Shown: positions 22,640 through 34,158, numbered from the stretch's first letter. The stretch: 64,000 nt of DNA from Babylonia areolata (GCF_041734735.1 NC_134891.1:13960078-14024077); one strand, 5' to 3'. The notes: generated by a model not told the origin, from the sequence alone. Numbers and translations are program-made.

Positions 22640-24190
22640 TTGTTATAATAATAATAATAATATTTTATTTTTATATAGCGCTATAATACAAGCATAAGCA
22701 AGCTCTAAGCGCTGTACAATCCAGTACCAAAAGTGAAACAAGAAAGCATATAAAAAGTAGTAGAAACATAAAACAGAATCATTAATATTATAAAAACACA
22801 ATGCATAAAACTCACAAAGTAACATGCTGTCAATACAACTGTTACACTCCAACACTCACACTAACACACACGCACAGACACACACATGATTAAATGGCTG
22901 AGATGACAGCAATTTTCACTTAAAATACATAATGTAAAAAGGAACAAAATTGCAATCTGCATGCCACACATTTTGTAAAAATTGTAAAATAAAACTTTGG
23001 ATAGAAAAGGTAAAAGGGGTCAAAATCGGGTCATTCTCCTTTTCGAACCACACCACCACCATCCATCTACCCACCCCCATTCTCTCTACTCTCCCATCAC
23101 ACACACTCACATTGCCATGGGCCTGGGACAACAGCACTGTTTGAGTTATGACAAGTATTTTTTTTAAAGAGATAAGTTTTAAGATTTGCTTTAAAGGTAG
23201 ACAGATGAACTGTTTGCCTGAGAGCAATAGGCAGAGAATTCCAAGTTGTTGGGCCGAAGACGGAAAATGACCTCTTTCCACAGGAGTTAAGGAAGTATCG
23301 GGGAACAGTTAGCTGGGAGGAATCAGGAGATCTCAATGTTCTGTTTGGCAAGTACGGGTTAACAAGCTCAGAAAGATATGAGGGTGTGGTATCACAATTC
23401 AGGCACTGAAAGCATAGACAGGTAACTTTATACTCAATTCTGGCTTGAACAGGCAACCAATGAAGTGTCCGCAGGAGAGCAGTAGCGCTCTCTCTCCTCA
23501 ACTTTTTAAGGAAGAGTCGAGCTGCATTATTCTAGATTTTCTGGAGCTTGTAGAGTTTATTATTGGGAAGGCCAGCTAAGAGAGCACTGCAATAATCTAG
23601 GCGGGATAAAATGAAGGCAACAGCAAGTTTGTTGGCAGCATCAACAGATAGGGAGGGGCGGATTTTACTAATCTTACGAAGCTGAAAGTAAAGAGACTTT
23701 ACACAGGTGGTTCACATTAGTTTCCATCGTGAGGGATGAATCGAGGTAAAAACCAAGATTGCAGACAGAACTGGAAAAAGAAATCTTTATGCCAGAACAA
23801 ATGATAGACATTGTATTTATCAGCTTGAGCTTATTTTTATTACCAACATGAGTTCTGTTTTGTCATCATCCATTTTTAGTTTGTTTTGTTTCATCCACTT
23901 TGCTACATTTTCCATACCAGTTTTAAATTTAGAAGCTAAACATGGAATTTCAGAGGGAATAGTAGAATCATGCAGTTCAGAATCGTCAGCAAACAGACGA
24001 CAGTGAGGTACATACTGTAGGCAAGCTTGAAGGACTGTGGGACAACACCCGAGGTCAAGGATATATTCATGATATTGGTTATAATAGGTAGTAATTCTTC
24101 TAAACATTGGTAAAATATAGAATGTGGGATAGGATCAAGACTGCATTTCTTTGGCATCTTGAGGATGACATCTTTGACCTGTTCCTTGGT
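22640..24190 (-). mobile_element. L2-like LINE inside piggyBac, internally deleted
   Basis: On the minus strand it begins near 24190 with KMPKKCSLDPIPHSIFYQCL and NISLTSGVVPQSFKLA (RT fingers). It then jumps almost directly to FADDSELHDSTIPSEIPCLA and WMKQNKLKMDDDKTELML, so the RT palm in between is missing. It continues to RRESATALLRTLHWLPVQAR and SFSVFGPTTWNSLPIALRQ, ending near 23097. The 3' tail at about 22730-22640 has paired AGCGCT motifs, TATAGCGCTATATAAA and (ATT)n. It is dead. Confidence 0.75.
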
Positions 24191-24520
24191 AACTGTTGTT
24201 GTTGTTGTTGTTGTGTGTGCGTGTGAGTGGGGGAGGGGGTGGGAGTGGGGAGGAGATGATGTTTACAAAACTGAAATCAGAGAATGATATACAGAATTGT
24301 ATGCCTCAATTACTTTGTAAATGCAACATTTGTAGAAATGTGTGTGTGTGAGTGAGTGCGTGCGTGCGAGCGTGCATGCGTGCGTGCATGTGTGTGGTCA
24401 TTCTGTTTTGAATGAGAAAGAGAGAATGAAGGGGATGTGGCATACCATGAACCAGTTTCAGTGTGTGTGTGTGTTGGGGGTTTGGGGGTGGGGGGGTAGG
24501 TGTGTGTGTGTTTGTATTTC
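24189..24520. repeat. (GTT)n and GT/G-rich microsatellites
   Basis: About seven GTT repeats at 24190-24210, then G-rich and (GT)n-like tracts to 24520, between the L2-like LINE and the piggyBac transposase remnant. Confidence 0.85.
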
Positions 24521-24639
24521 AGCTTCTGAAAACAATCAGAAATAAAATGGTACCATTTCACAACCTTTTTATATGTAAAAAAAAACCAAACAAAAAACCC
24601 AACAAACTTAGTCTTTTATGCAATGTGTTTCAGGTATGC

Positions 24640-25215
24640 AACATGGTGATGATCATGATGTTCGTCCTGGACCATCTGGAGTTGGCAATTTGCCACAAAC
24701 CTGCAGCTGAAGACCAGCAGCAGCAAGACCAAAGGGCAGTAAACAAGCCTCCAGCAATTCTGGAGTACAACAAAAACATGGGTGCCATGGACCACCATGA
24801 CCAACAGCTGCAGCCCTACGATGCCACAAGGAAAAACCCTGAAGTGGTACAAATAGCTGTGTTTACATTTTCTACAAATTGCCATGTTGAATGCACACAT
24901 CCTCTACAAAAAAGCAGGCAACAGCAGTACATTCCTGGACTTCCAGAAGGATGTAATTAGTGTCATGATTTTTGGTGACCAAGACCCAGACACTGCTAAA
25001 GATGACCACACTGTTCGTCTGTGTGGATGACACTTCATTGATGTCATCCCACATACACCACAGAAGGCCTGGCTACAAAGGAGGTGCAGAGTCTGTTGAA
25101 AGAAAGGGCAAAGAAAGGATGTGAGGTTCTACTGCCCAGACTGCCCCAGCAAACCAGCACTGTGTCATGAAGACTGTTTCCGCAAGTACCACACACAGCG
25201 TTTTTACTGGCAATA
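24640..25215 (+). pseudogene. piggyBac transposase C-terminal remnant (PGBD4-like)
   Basis: Encodes VNKPPAILEYNKNMGAMDHH followed by DQQLQPYDATRK. This is the conserved segment around the third catalytic aspartate of piggyBac transposases (usual form KP..I.EYNK.MGGVD..DQ). After a frameshift near 24.84 kb, residues resembling the C-terminal cysteine-rich domain follow, including FYCPDCPSKPALCHEDCFRK. At least two frame changes are needed to read across it, so it is inactive. piggyBac enzymes cut and paste at TTAA, which agrees with the flanks of this element. Confidence 0.75.
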
Positions 25216-25686
25216 GATCCTGGGTGAGTACACCCTTTTCATTCTTTGTGTGGACTGTGTTGGAGTCTTATGGACGTGGACACTGTTGCTCAGCCTTGAC
25301 AGTGTGTGTGGTTGATCACAACAGTCACAAGAAAGACTGGCTGATAACCTGGTTGATGTTGTAGCACCTACATGATGGAATGACAGTCCCATTTTTTTTA
25401 TTGCATTTTATGGAATTTTTGTGTCAGATTGACTCATTATTTGAACATGCGAGTATTAAAAACAAAATCTTGGTTTATTTTCCTTTCATTTGATATATAC
25501 TTTTATGCACTTATCTTCAGTACTTGTTGAAATATAAGCAAATCAAAATCATTGCCGTGTTTTTCTTGTTTTTTCGAAAATTTTCTCAGCATAGGCTATA
25601 GCAAAACGTACTGGCAGTGAAGGAGTTAAACAACAAGATTTCAAAAGACATAAATGCTTAATAAACCTAGACTATCAAGCCACTTC

Positions 25687-27951
25687 GGAGGTCTCTGCAG
25701 GATGTAAGGGTCAGAAGAGGAGCAGACGTCGCATCTGATCACCAACTGCTGGTAGCAAGGCTGAAACTGAAGCTGAAGAAGAACTGGATAGAGGCAACAA
25801 CGAAGAGACAGAAGTTCAATATCACCCTGCTGAAAGACTCTAAGACCAGAGAAGAATTCAGAGAGTCTCTCACCAGCAAGCATCAAGTGCTACAGGAACT
25901 GCTTGAAGAAGAGGCAGACACTGAGAACCAGTGGCAGGAAGTGAAAGAGATAGTTACATCAACCTCTCAGGAAGTAGTAAGCCCCAAGAGATACCAACAG
26001 AGGGAATGGATATCGGGAGACAGACTGCGCAAGATCTGGGGAGGAAGCAGAAGGCAGTAGTAAATAACAGCCGTACAAGAGCAGCAAAGGCCAAGGCACA
26101 AGAAGACTTCACAGAGGCCAACAGAGAAGTGAAGAGGAGCGCGAGAGCAGACAAGCGCAAGTATATCGACAGCCTAGCAGAAGAGGCCGAGGAAACAGCA
26201 GCCAGAAATGACATGAAGATGCTCTATGACACCAGAAAGAAACTGTCAGGAAGTACATCAGGCCCGAGCGACCAGTGAAAGACAAGGAAGGAAACACAGT
26301 TCAGGGAACTGAACGAGAACTGATCAGATGGGCAAAGCACTTTGAAGAGCTGCTGAACAGACCCGTCCCTCCAAATCCCCCAGACATCAACCCAGCTGAC
26401 AGAGACCTGGACATCAACTGTGGGAACCCAACCAGGGAGGAGGTCAGGAAAGCCATCAAACTACTGAGGAACAGCAAAGCAGCGGGACCAGCTGACATCC
26501 CTGCAGAAGCACTCAAGGCAGATCTGGAGACCACAGTAGAGATGCTGTACCCTCTCTTCGAGAAGATTTGGGAAGAAGAAGAAGTACCAGCAGACTGGAA
26601 AGAGGGCCACCTCATCAAGCTACCAAAGAAAGGAGACCTCAGCAACTGCGCCAACTACAGAGGAATAATGCTTCTGTCAGTGCCAGGAAAGGTCTTCAAC
26701 AGGATCCTGCTCGAGAGAATGAAAGGTGCAGTCGACCCCCTTCTCCGGGACCAGCAGGCTGGCTTCCGCCAGAACAGATCATGCATTGACCAGATCACCA
26801 CCTTGCGCATCATCGTCGAGCACTCCTTAGAGAGGAACTCATCGCTGTATATCAACTTCGTCGATTACGAGAAGGCCTTCCACAGCATAGACCGCGAAAC
26901 CCTCTGGAAGCTGCTACGTCACTATGGAGTGCCAATCAAACTGGTCAACCTGATCAAGAACTCATGAGGGAATGAGGTGCTGGGTGGTCCATGGAGGACA
27001 GCTCACAGACAGCTTCGAGGTGAAGACTGGAGTCAGGCAAGGCTGTCTCCTGTCACCTTTCCTCTTCCTCCTGGCAATCGACTGGACCATGAAAACATCA
27101 ACAGCGGACAGAAGAAACGAAATCCAGTGGGCACTACTTGACCAGCTAGATGAACTGGACTTCACGGATGACCTGGCCCTGCCTTCCCACAGTCACCAGC
27201 AAATGCAGGACAAGACAACAGAGCTGGCAGCCACCTCATTACAAGTCGGCCTCAACATCCACAAGGGCAAGACCAAGATCCTGAAGATCAACACAGCAAG
27301 AGAAGACCCAGTCATAGTGCACGGGAGCAAGCTGGAAGAGGTAGAGGCCTTCACGTACTTGGGCAGCATCATCGACAAGCAGGGTGGCAGACGCAGACGT
27401 CAGAGCAAGAATCGGCAAAGCGAAGGCAGCATACTTGCAACTGAAGAACATCTGGAGCTCCAAGGTGTTGTTGATTAGCACGAAGATAAGGCTGTTCAAC
27501 TCCAACGTCAAGTCAGTCCTTCTATATGGAGCAGAGACATGGAGGACAACAAAAACCACCATCAGGAAAGTGCAGACCTTCATCAACAGCTGCCTGAGAA
27601 GGATCCTCCAGATATGCTGGCCCGACACTATCAGCAACGCAGATCTGTGGCAGCGTACCAACCAGCTGCCAGCTAAAGACGAGATTCGGCGCAGAAGATG
27701 GAGATGGATTGGGCACACCCTGAGGAAGCCAGATAGTAACATCACCAGGCAGGCACTGAAATGGAATCCCCAGGGCAAACGGAAGAGAGGAAGGCCAAGA
27801 AACACCTGGCGACGTGACCTCAAGACAGACACCAAGAAGACGGGGCACACCTGGAGACAATTAGAAAGGGCAGCCCAGGACAGAGGACTCTGGCGGACTG
27901 TTGTGAGTGGCCTATGCTCCGGGGGGAGTCATGGGCAAAAGTGACTGACTG
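25687..27951 (+). mobile_element. RTE-like LINE with 13-bp target-site duplication
   Basis: Flanked by ATCAAGCCACTTC at 25674-25686 and 27952-27964. It is 5'-truncated inside the endonuclease (VRVRRGADVASDHQLL) and continues into RT. Motifs include AAGPADIPAEALKADLE, LIKLPKKGDLSNCANYRGIM, QAGFRQNRSCIDQITTLRII, NFVDYEKAFHSIDRETLWKL, TGVRQGCLLSPFLFLLAIDW and LDFTDDLALPSHSHQQMQDK, then [14 protein letters not shown] and [10 protein letters not shown]. The C-terminal block is [20 protein letters not shown]. The longest clean frame is 26275-26967. There are stops near 26.06 and 26.28 kb and frame changes near 26.97 and 27.38 kb. The 3' end is a GACT-type short repeat, as RTE elements have. Confidence 0.85.
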
Positions 27952-27964
27952 ATCAAGCCACTTC

Positions 27965-28480
27965 AACACCTCTTATGAACTGCAAAATTGTCAAATCATG
28001 CGAACACTCTTGAAAAACAGAAGCAAAAAACTGTCAATCCATATTCACCTCATTCACAAAAGATTGTTCTGGCGCTGTTAAGCTTTATTTGCATAATTTT
28101 CTCTTGATGAAAGTCAACCCTTTCAGGTCATTTCAGAGGCTGAGCATTTTAACACTTTCCTATAAAAGAACATAGCCAACCTGCCACATTAACAGCCTCT
28201 CGCAAAGGACAAGATCCATCAAGCAACACTAACATTTTTCTCATTAAAAAAAAAAGCATTAAAATTATCTCAGAAGAGAACAGAGTTTTAAATATATCAC
28301 TGATATTAGCACTTTCTCATAAAGAAAAACATGTAAATCCTTGTTATAATTGTCTCATAAAAGAACATAACCCATCAAGCCTTCCAAACATTCTGTTGTA
28401 ACAGACTTGAGGCCATACTAATTTTATTTTAAAAGAATGTCAAGCCATTCTAGCCTTTTCTTTTTGTATAAACAAACCTT
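27965..28480. other. Intron 2 DNA, no feature
   Basis: AT-rich, with several AAAGAACA-type words. No coding or repeat family was recognised. Confidence 0.4.
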
Positions 28481-28484
28481 TTCT

Positions 28485-29405
28485 TCTTGTGTAAACAAAC
28501 TGAGTCTCTGTTTTGACCTGGTGTTCGGTTTGCTGTGTGTGTGTGTGTGTGGTAAACTTTAACATTGCCATTTTCTCTGGAAATACTTTGCCAATACCAA
28601 ATTTGGCTTAAAAATAGTATGAAAAAAATCTTCACAGTCATACCAATAACAGGTTGTAAGTCACCCGGATTTGCCATATTTCAAATCATTAACAGTTTAT
28701 TTCATTGAGATTCTTTCCAAAATCCGAAAATTATAAAAACCGCTTCTCACTGAGTTATGCCTACTAGAAAGTAGGTTGTATTTGAAGACAATATGAACTC
28801 GTTTTTCTTGTTTACAATTAAAAGGAAAGAAATAAAAATTCTGGACAGAACACTTACAGAGATGCTAACTAGACCATCAACATGTTTACTGCATACAAAT
28901 ATTCTAAAGTAGACACTGAATTAAGTGGAATGAACATAAAAGAACAACTGAATCGTTGTAGACTGGTTTGTGCAGATCTAGAGATCTACTACCATGTGTT
29001 GTGGTGTGTTTGAAGTGATGGCAACATCTCCTTCACCACCGAAATAAATGAATAATTGAGATGTAATAAAACACACTAAAAATATGATTTAAACGGCGTT
29101 ACTACCTCCACTACAATCACATCTATTTATCGCACAAAGAAGGAAACATCAACATTGTTTTAAGTTTTGAATTTAGTCAAATGAGGTCAGATGTGCCACA
29201 GTAGTGGGAATTAGTCTACTTGCTTTGGAACTAAACATGCAATGATGCATGGTTTGATCCCGCTCCCAAGGCTTTTTGTTTTTTTCCCTTCTTCCAAGCT
29301 TATTTTATATATATTTAACACAGAGCACTTTTCAATGATTTTTTAAATCTCTTTTTTTCTCCTCATGATTCCTTTACTGGATAAAGCGCGAAGCACAAGT
29401 GAGTC
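28485..29405. mobile_element. MITE-like element, copy 1
   Basis: The left part (CTTGTGTAAACAAACTGAGT, (GT)n, GTAAACTTTAACATTGCCAT, ACCAAATTTGGC) matches the element at 34070-34576. The right end has the same CACAAGTGAGTC (29394-29405) followed by TGGAAGGCTTTGCC. It is longer than the other copy (about 920 bp) because of extra internal DNA. That DNA includes a stretch near 29190-29270 with a B-box-like GGTTTGATCCCGC, perhaps a SINE inserted within it. No transposase. Confidence 0.5.
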
Positions 29406-29559
29406 TGGAAGGCTTTGCCTTTTTAGACTATTTCTTTTCTTCTACACACTTACAAGCTAATAAGCCAGAAAATCTATCATAAGTGTAAGCATCTAAAGAC
29501 AATTTTTCTGGACTTTTCATGTCACTTGTACACTGTATTAGAATGGAAGTAGCTTTCAA

Positions 29560-29962
29560 CAGCTGCGCTTAGCATGTGTATTATATTGTATTGCATTGCA
29601 TACTATGTCAGCCATAACAGATTTATCTCCATGGATTTGGGGTTTCTCTCCCCTGTGAGAGCGCTTCACCATATTCCTGAACCATCCTTTTTTTCTGTCT
29701 GCAAGTGTTAGTGTATACCATCTGAGTAGATTTTTTAACATTATTTTGCCAGGGCCCTTTGTTGCTGAGGATTCTAATACATGTGTAAAGTGCATGCTGC
29801 ATACAGGATCTTGATCTATCATCTCATATGCAAGACTAGCACCCAGACCAACACTCAAGGTTAAGTGGAGAGGAGACTGAAAATCCTGATTTGTGCAGGA
29901 CTGAACCCATAGACACTCACTTCCTAATCAGGCACATTACCACAAAGTCAGTGCTCCACAAG
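29560..29962 (-). mobile_element. tRNA-derived SINE with conserved central domain
   Basis: The minus strand reads GTGGTAATGTGCCTGATTAG at the head, then a B-box-like GGTTCAGTCCTGC. The central domain follows: ACCTTGAGTGTTGGTCTGGG, then GCTAGTC, a GAGATGATA word, GCAGCATGCACTT and CCTGGCAAAATAATGTTAAA. This order matches the widespread molluscan V/Deu-type SINE layout. The copy is old (many changes) and lies in intron 2. Confidence 0.65.
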
Positions 29963-30004
29963 AACATTAACAGGTAAATCTATGATCATCTAGTCATTCC
30001 ATAC

Positions 30005-30288
30005 CATGCTGGATGACTGCACAGCAGCAGCTGTGACGTTGAATGCGTTCATCACCAGAGGTTCAAGTCCCGGCAGTGTAGCAACAAAGGGCACCCCCTG
30101 TGTGCTGGCAGCAGACAACGGCTGTGGCTGGCCAGGATACTGTGCCCCCAGACGACTTAAGTTCTGCCGTGCATCGTGTCCTGCCCAGGCTGTGTTGATG
30201 GACCCACCCACCACCCCTCTTCCTCGATCACCTCCCTGATCACAGGATGACCCCTGACCTCTTCCACCAGCTCCCCTGATGGCTCGAC
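30005..30288 (-). CDS. JAZ-type zinc-finger protein, exon 2 (RGG/Gly-rich)
   Basis: A 284-bp exon entered in phase 1 (acceptor ATGCAAACAG) and left in phase 0 (donor ATG/GTATGG). It continues the Gly/Arg-rich tail of exon 1: GRAIRGAGGRGQGSSCDQGG, then DRGRGVVGG. A less biased stretch ending in AFNVTAAAVQSSSM follows. About 94 codons, model residues 71-164. RGG-type segments commonly mediate RNA and protein contacts, which is inferred for this gene. The phases agree with both neighbours. The acceptor lacks a strong pyrimidine tract and the GTATGG donor is not consensus, so the exact borders are less certain than the exon itself. Confidence 0.6.
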
Positions 30289-30629
30289 CTGTTTGCATTG
30301 GCGGACTTTTGAAAATTACCATTTGTATTAATCATTTTAAGACAGTGTTCCCAGGAAATCTACCATGTACATTAGTCATAAAACAATTAAAAAATACATT
30401 TAAAATAGGTAATTGAAATTTGATGAAACTGATCACAATGACAATAGGTCAAACCCTCCCCCCCATGACTTGTCTCAAGAGACCCATCATCCAGGTTATA
30501 AATGGTGGAACACAGAGACTCTAGGTTTGGGTTGGAAACATGAGGTGAAACCAACCCAGTCTTCTGGATTCAGCCACTGCAGGGTGGAGTGTGAGCCATA
30601 ATGACTAGGTCAAGTCAAATCCCATGCTT
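30289..30629. other. Intron 1, no feature
   Basis: No recognisable element between exon 2 and the leader fragment to its right. It contains a CCCTCCCCCCC run near 30450. Confidence 0.4.
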
Positions 30630-31046
30630 CGAGCCCTAAAGGAGAAAGGAAAGTGAAGTAATCAGTATGGAGAGAGAAGAATACAGAAAAAAAATCTAAA
30701 ATAAAAAAATGATTGAAATCAAACGTCAGAACTCAATGTAAACTATGTCAGTACTGATGCCAACAAGATCAAACACAGCTGCGTAAAAGTATGCATGCAA
30801 CAAACAATGTTTAAAAGTTGTAAAAAGATTTAGGTGAGACAAAGCTAAAGCCTCGTAGTCTTGTAAGTCAACTATTGGTCAAAGACTTCACCGCTGAAGG
30901 CATGGTATTGTCCTGATTGGCTGAGCAGATGACACACCTGGCACTGGTGTATTGATACCGAGTTGGCCACAAAATCTGGCCAACTGAGCAAACCAATAGG
31001 CCTCGTTTGCATTAGTTTAACATAGGACAGTCTATGACACCAAATG
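30630..31046 (-). mobile_element. DIRS-like leader fragment (fossil)
   Basis: A diverged copy of the leader at about 3600-3989 in the same orientation. Shared landmarks are GAGAAAGGAAAG, GATTGGCT, GCAAACCA and TAGGCCT, ending TATGACACCAAA. No ORF parts are attached. More decayed than the element at the left edge. Confidence 0.55.
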
Positions 31047-31049
31047 AAG

Positions 31050-32224
31050 GCTTCAAGCTAGAGTAGTTGTTTTTTCTATGCCCACTTCTAACACAACCAC
31101 AGCCCCTTCCTGCCAATGTACTTGGTAGGATTTAATCCTCATCAGGATAATCAGATTCACTTTGGATGATAAGATATCACTTTCATTTTTTACCACACTT
31201 TCTGTCGCTTTGTCAGCATTATGCAACAAATCAAACAAAATTCTAGCAACTTCTGCAATGTGATTCTAGCAGACATATTGACACACTCCAAAACTTCAAT
31301 GTTGCTTTACAAAAATCAAAAAAAGTATCACATTTGAGCCAAAACTTGCTGAGAAAATGCCTCAAATACCATGCAAGGCAGTCGCCATTTGCCAACAAAG
31401 TTTTAGCTATCACATTACTTCTGATTATGCAATGACCCCTGAACCGTGGCTAAAACTGCAGTCAGGAGTAAAAAGACAATTAGTTTCAATACTACTGAAT
31501 GAAATGAAGAAAAAAGAAGTATCTGAAAGAACTGTATACAGTGACTGTTTCCCTTCTGAAACGAAAAACAGAACCATCAGTCTGTTTCACACAAACCATA
31601 TAACTGAACCAGAACATTTTTTTTCAACTTCCAGTGCACATAAACATATGTGGAGACAGGCGGTGAAGTGTTAGTGAAATTCACAACCCTGAAAGTGGCA
31701 GGAAGGCAGGCTGAAAAATCAGCTGGTTTGAATGTGAGTAACAATCTGAAAGCTTAATTTGTTTTACAATGACACTGTCTTGTAAGTATTCAGATCCAGT
31801 CACCCATCTAAACTGTTCATTATAAAGAGCTCTGTCCGCATTTACTGACCACAAGGCTCTCCAAGGTGCACAACAATGAATGCACTTCATACTGTTTCAA
31901 AGCCAATGGGATTATATTTTCAACAGTGTAATTCACCCTCTGAAACTTACTTAAGCTATGAACCACTCACAAGAAATCTCATGTTGAGTGTTTTTGTTAT
32001 CCAGATGCTGCTGCATGACTGTCCATTCAAACCACAGAGCTGACATTACACAATAGCTTCTTTTTTAAATGTGGCAGACTCCGTTCTTTTCTGATGAAGA
32101 CAGACCTATGCTGAAAATACACATGGTGATATTGCAAGAAAAAGCTCAAAATATTTTGGCAACAGCACCCTTTCCAGTTGGCATAATTTCTGGTTTGTCA
32201 GTGAGTGATCAATGTGTTGTTGTT
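31050..32224. other. Intron 1, unassigned
   Basis: An open frame at 31357-31674 (plus) encodes 105 residues with no recognisable motif, splice context or homologous copy in this window. It is most likely chance. Nothing else could be supported. Confidence 0.4.
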
Positions 32225-32413
32225 ATTCTTTTTCTTTGTTCGTGGGCTGCTACTTCCACATCTAACTTGTATACTTGTACAAGTGGGTTTTTACATGGAC
32301 CGTTTTTACCCCGCAACCATACTCTATTTTTGGAGTAGTGCACCAAAACCTGGGATCAACCTCAGGTAACTTGGGCAAGAATATAGCGCTCTAACGATAT
32401 GGCCACTGCACCC
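32225..32413 (-). mobile_element. tRNA-derived SINE
   Basis: The minus-strand head reads GGGTGCAGTGGCCATATCGT, then TAGAGCGC, with a B-box-like GGTTGATCCCAGG (32349-32361). The body holds the molluscan SINE words GCGGGGTAAAAACGG, CCACTTGTACAAG and CAGCCCACGAAC. No clear target-site duplication was seen. Confidence 0.55.
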
Positions 32414-32614
32414 ATCAATATCAGTGTATAAGATCCTGTAATCGAAGTCAGCATTTGGTAGGTTATGAAAACATAACATACTCAGCTAGTGCACCCCCTC
32501 ACCCCACCCCCAAAGTGAATATAGCTGTGCACCCCCAAAGCGAATATTGCTGTCTACATGGTGGTGTTAACAGTATGGATACAAAAGAGCCCACATGTAT
32601 ATCATTTCAAGTGC

Positions 32615-32651
32615 TCACACACACACACACATACACACACACACACACAGA
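32615..32651. repeat. (CA)n microsatellite
   Basis: Nearly pure CA repeat with one TA interruption, in intron 1 close to exon 1. Confidence 0.9.
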
Positions 32652-32753
32652 CAAAATATTCTACAATGGGGTATCATATGGAAAATACACAAACAAAACA
32701 TAAATCACAAACACACAGATGAGGAGAAGGAGAACACAACTTCTTTCACTGAC

Positions 32754-33013
32754 CTCTCCCTCGTCCTTGACCTTGTTTTGGGCCTTGACTCTGACCCCAT
32801 TTCGGATTCTGAGTCTGACCCTGGCCACGACCTTGTCCGTAAAACTGACCTTCATTTTGCTGCAGCCTCAGCTTCTTGGCATGGCCCTGACCAGAGAGAT
32901 GCTGATGGAACTGAATGGAGGAATTCATAGACACCTGGCACACTTCACATTTCATTGCCATGGTGAAGGTAGATCACAGCAGCCAGTGCAGAAATATTGT
33001 GTGTGGAGCAGTC
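32754..33013 (-). CDS. JAZ-type zinc-finger protein, exon 1 (start codon and first finger)
   Basis: The acceptor CATTCACTTCTTGCAG precedes 33013. A 52-bp 5' UTR with an in-frame stop leads to the start ATG at 32961-32959 in the context TTCACCATGG. The frame encodes MAMKCEVCQVSMNSSIQFHQ followed by HLSGQGHAKKLRL, a U1/JAZ-type C2H2 finger with Cys5, Cys8, His21 and His27 (C-x2-C-x12-H-x5-H) and the N-S-x-x-Q core. A Gln/Gly/Arg-rich tail follows (GQGRGQGQTQNPKWGQ). The donor GAG/GTCAGT gives phase 1. Fingers of this kind (ZNF385, ZNF346, ZMAT, ZFR) usually bind double-stranded or structured RNA, or DNA. The nearest family looks like ZNF385/ZMAT, but orthology is not shown. Confidence 0.8.
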
Positions 33014-33301
33014 CTGCAAGAAGTGAATGAACCAAGGTCATACTTAATGTCTGTCGACATCCCTCTGTGCATTCCTTTCCCCAAAGTAATAACAATAATT
33101 TACAATTCAGGGTTCATAGAGATTTTTCATCAGAAAATTAAAAAACTGTTTAAAAACCCTAAAACCCCAAAAGGTACACACATGAAAAAATGTGACACTT
33201 GTGACACACTGCTGCTACACAATGGTAATATAAACAACCCAACCTCAAACATTTATTTTCTGGTTTACCTATTGTGTATGCGCACACTTCTGCGCATTCT
33301 C

Positions 33302-33348
<47 letters not shown>

Positions 33349-34069
33349 AATGCAATGTAGTCTTTCAGGCATGTACTTGTGCATGTACACATATGTGACT
33401 GGTGCATGCTTTGTGAAAGCAGTGTATCTTATAAAACTATTGATAATAAACAGGAGCCAAAAAGCTTAAAACAGAAAAAGAGAGAGGACAATTAACTGAG
33501 AGAAGTGTGAGAAATATTTCCCTGCAGTGGGTGCACAGAGATGCTAAGTGATTGTCAAAGGCAAAGCTCACTCTCTTGATTCTGAATGATGTCAAAGGCA
33601 AACCTCATCCTCTGATTCTGAATGTCTACATAGTACTTATTAAGCGATTTACAAACCTACCTTGTATGTGAGAAAAGAAAAGAACGAAAAATCATCTCCT
33701 CAGCAGCTATATAGTAAGTCTGTTTAAAAAAGAAATAAAAAAATAAAAAAAATAATGGTAAATGACCCTGCTCTCCCACCCCCTTTTTCCCCCCCACCAA
33801 CATGTATCATAAAACACTGGTCAATGATCATGCATCTTTCTTGTCTTGTTTGAACTCCAACCCAGCTTCAACTGTTCTGATCCCCTTTTCCACACATTCT
33901 ATTTGCTGAATGATGCTCAAAAGATAATTGAAAAATCCAATCAAATAAATGTGTAAAGACATTGTAATTTCTACATCGGCAACCTCTTTGCATGCATCAC
34001 AATCATCTTTTTCCCCAAATGACAAAATGTCTTTTTGCAGATCAAGCAGAAGGCTTTCTGCTAATTTTT
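33014..34069. other. Upstream of exon 1: microsatellite and an unassigned frame
   Basis: A (GT)n run lies at about 33305-33348. A minus-strand frame from about 34066 to 33828 encodes roughly 80 residues (LAESLLLDLQKDILSFGEKD, then DCDACKEV and an amphipathic tail ending KQDKKDA). I do not recognise it. It abuts the MITE-like element and has no splice support, so it may be a relic. Confidence 0.3.
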
Positions 34070-34119
34070 GACTCACTTGTGTAAACAAAGTGAGTCTATG
34101 TTTTAACCCGGTGTTCAGT

Positions 34120-34158
<39 letters not shown>

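Larger units (their letters stand above)
21004..25629 (+). mobile_element. piggyBac DNA transposon, decayed and split by a LINE
   Basis: Bounded by TTAA at 21004-21007 and 25626-25629, the piggyBac target. The ends are imperfect inverted repeats: TTAACCCTTTCAATGCCAAG on the left against TTAACTCCTTCACTGCCAGT reading in from the right, with further subterminal similarity (GCCTAT and TATGCTCAGTGAAAA on the left, TATGCTGAGAAAA reading in from the right). The transposase remnant lies at 24640-25215. A minus-strand L2-like LINE (22640-24190) interrupts the body. The N-terminal half of the transposase was not recognised between 21.03 and 22.6 kb, so that part is deleted or decayed. Confidence 0.65.

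Noticed and set aside
29190-29270. Possible functional tRNA gene (B-box-like GGTTTGATCCCGC)
   Set aside because: No complete cloverleaf could be drawn and no good A box was found. It is better explained as SINE-derived or chance.
31357-31674. 105-codon plus-strand frame in intron 1
   Set aside because: No motif, splice sites or similarity was seen. The length is within chance for this amount of DNA.
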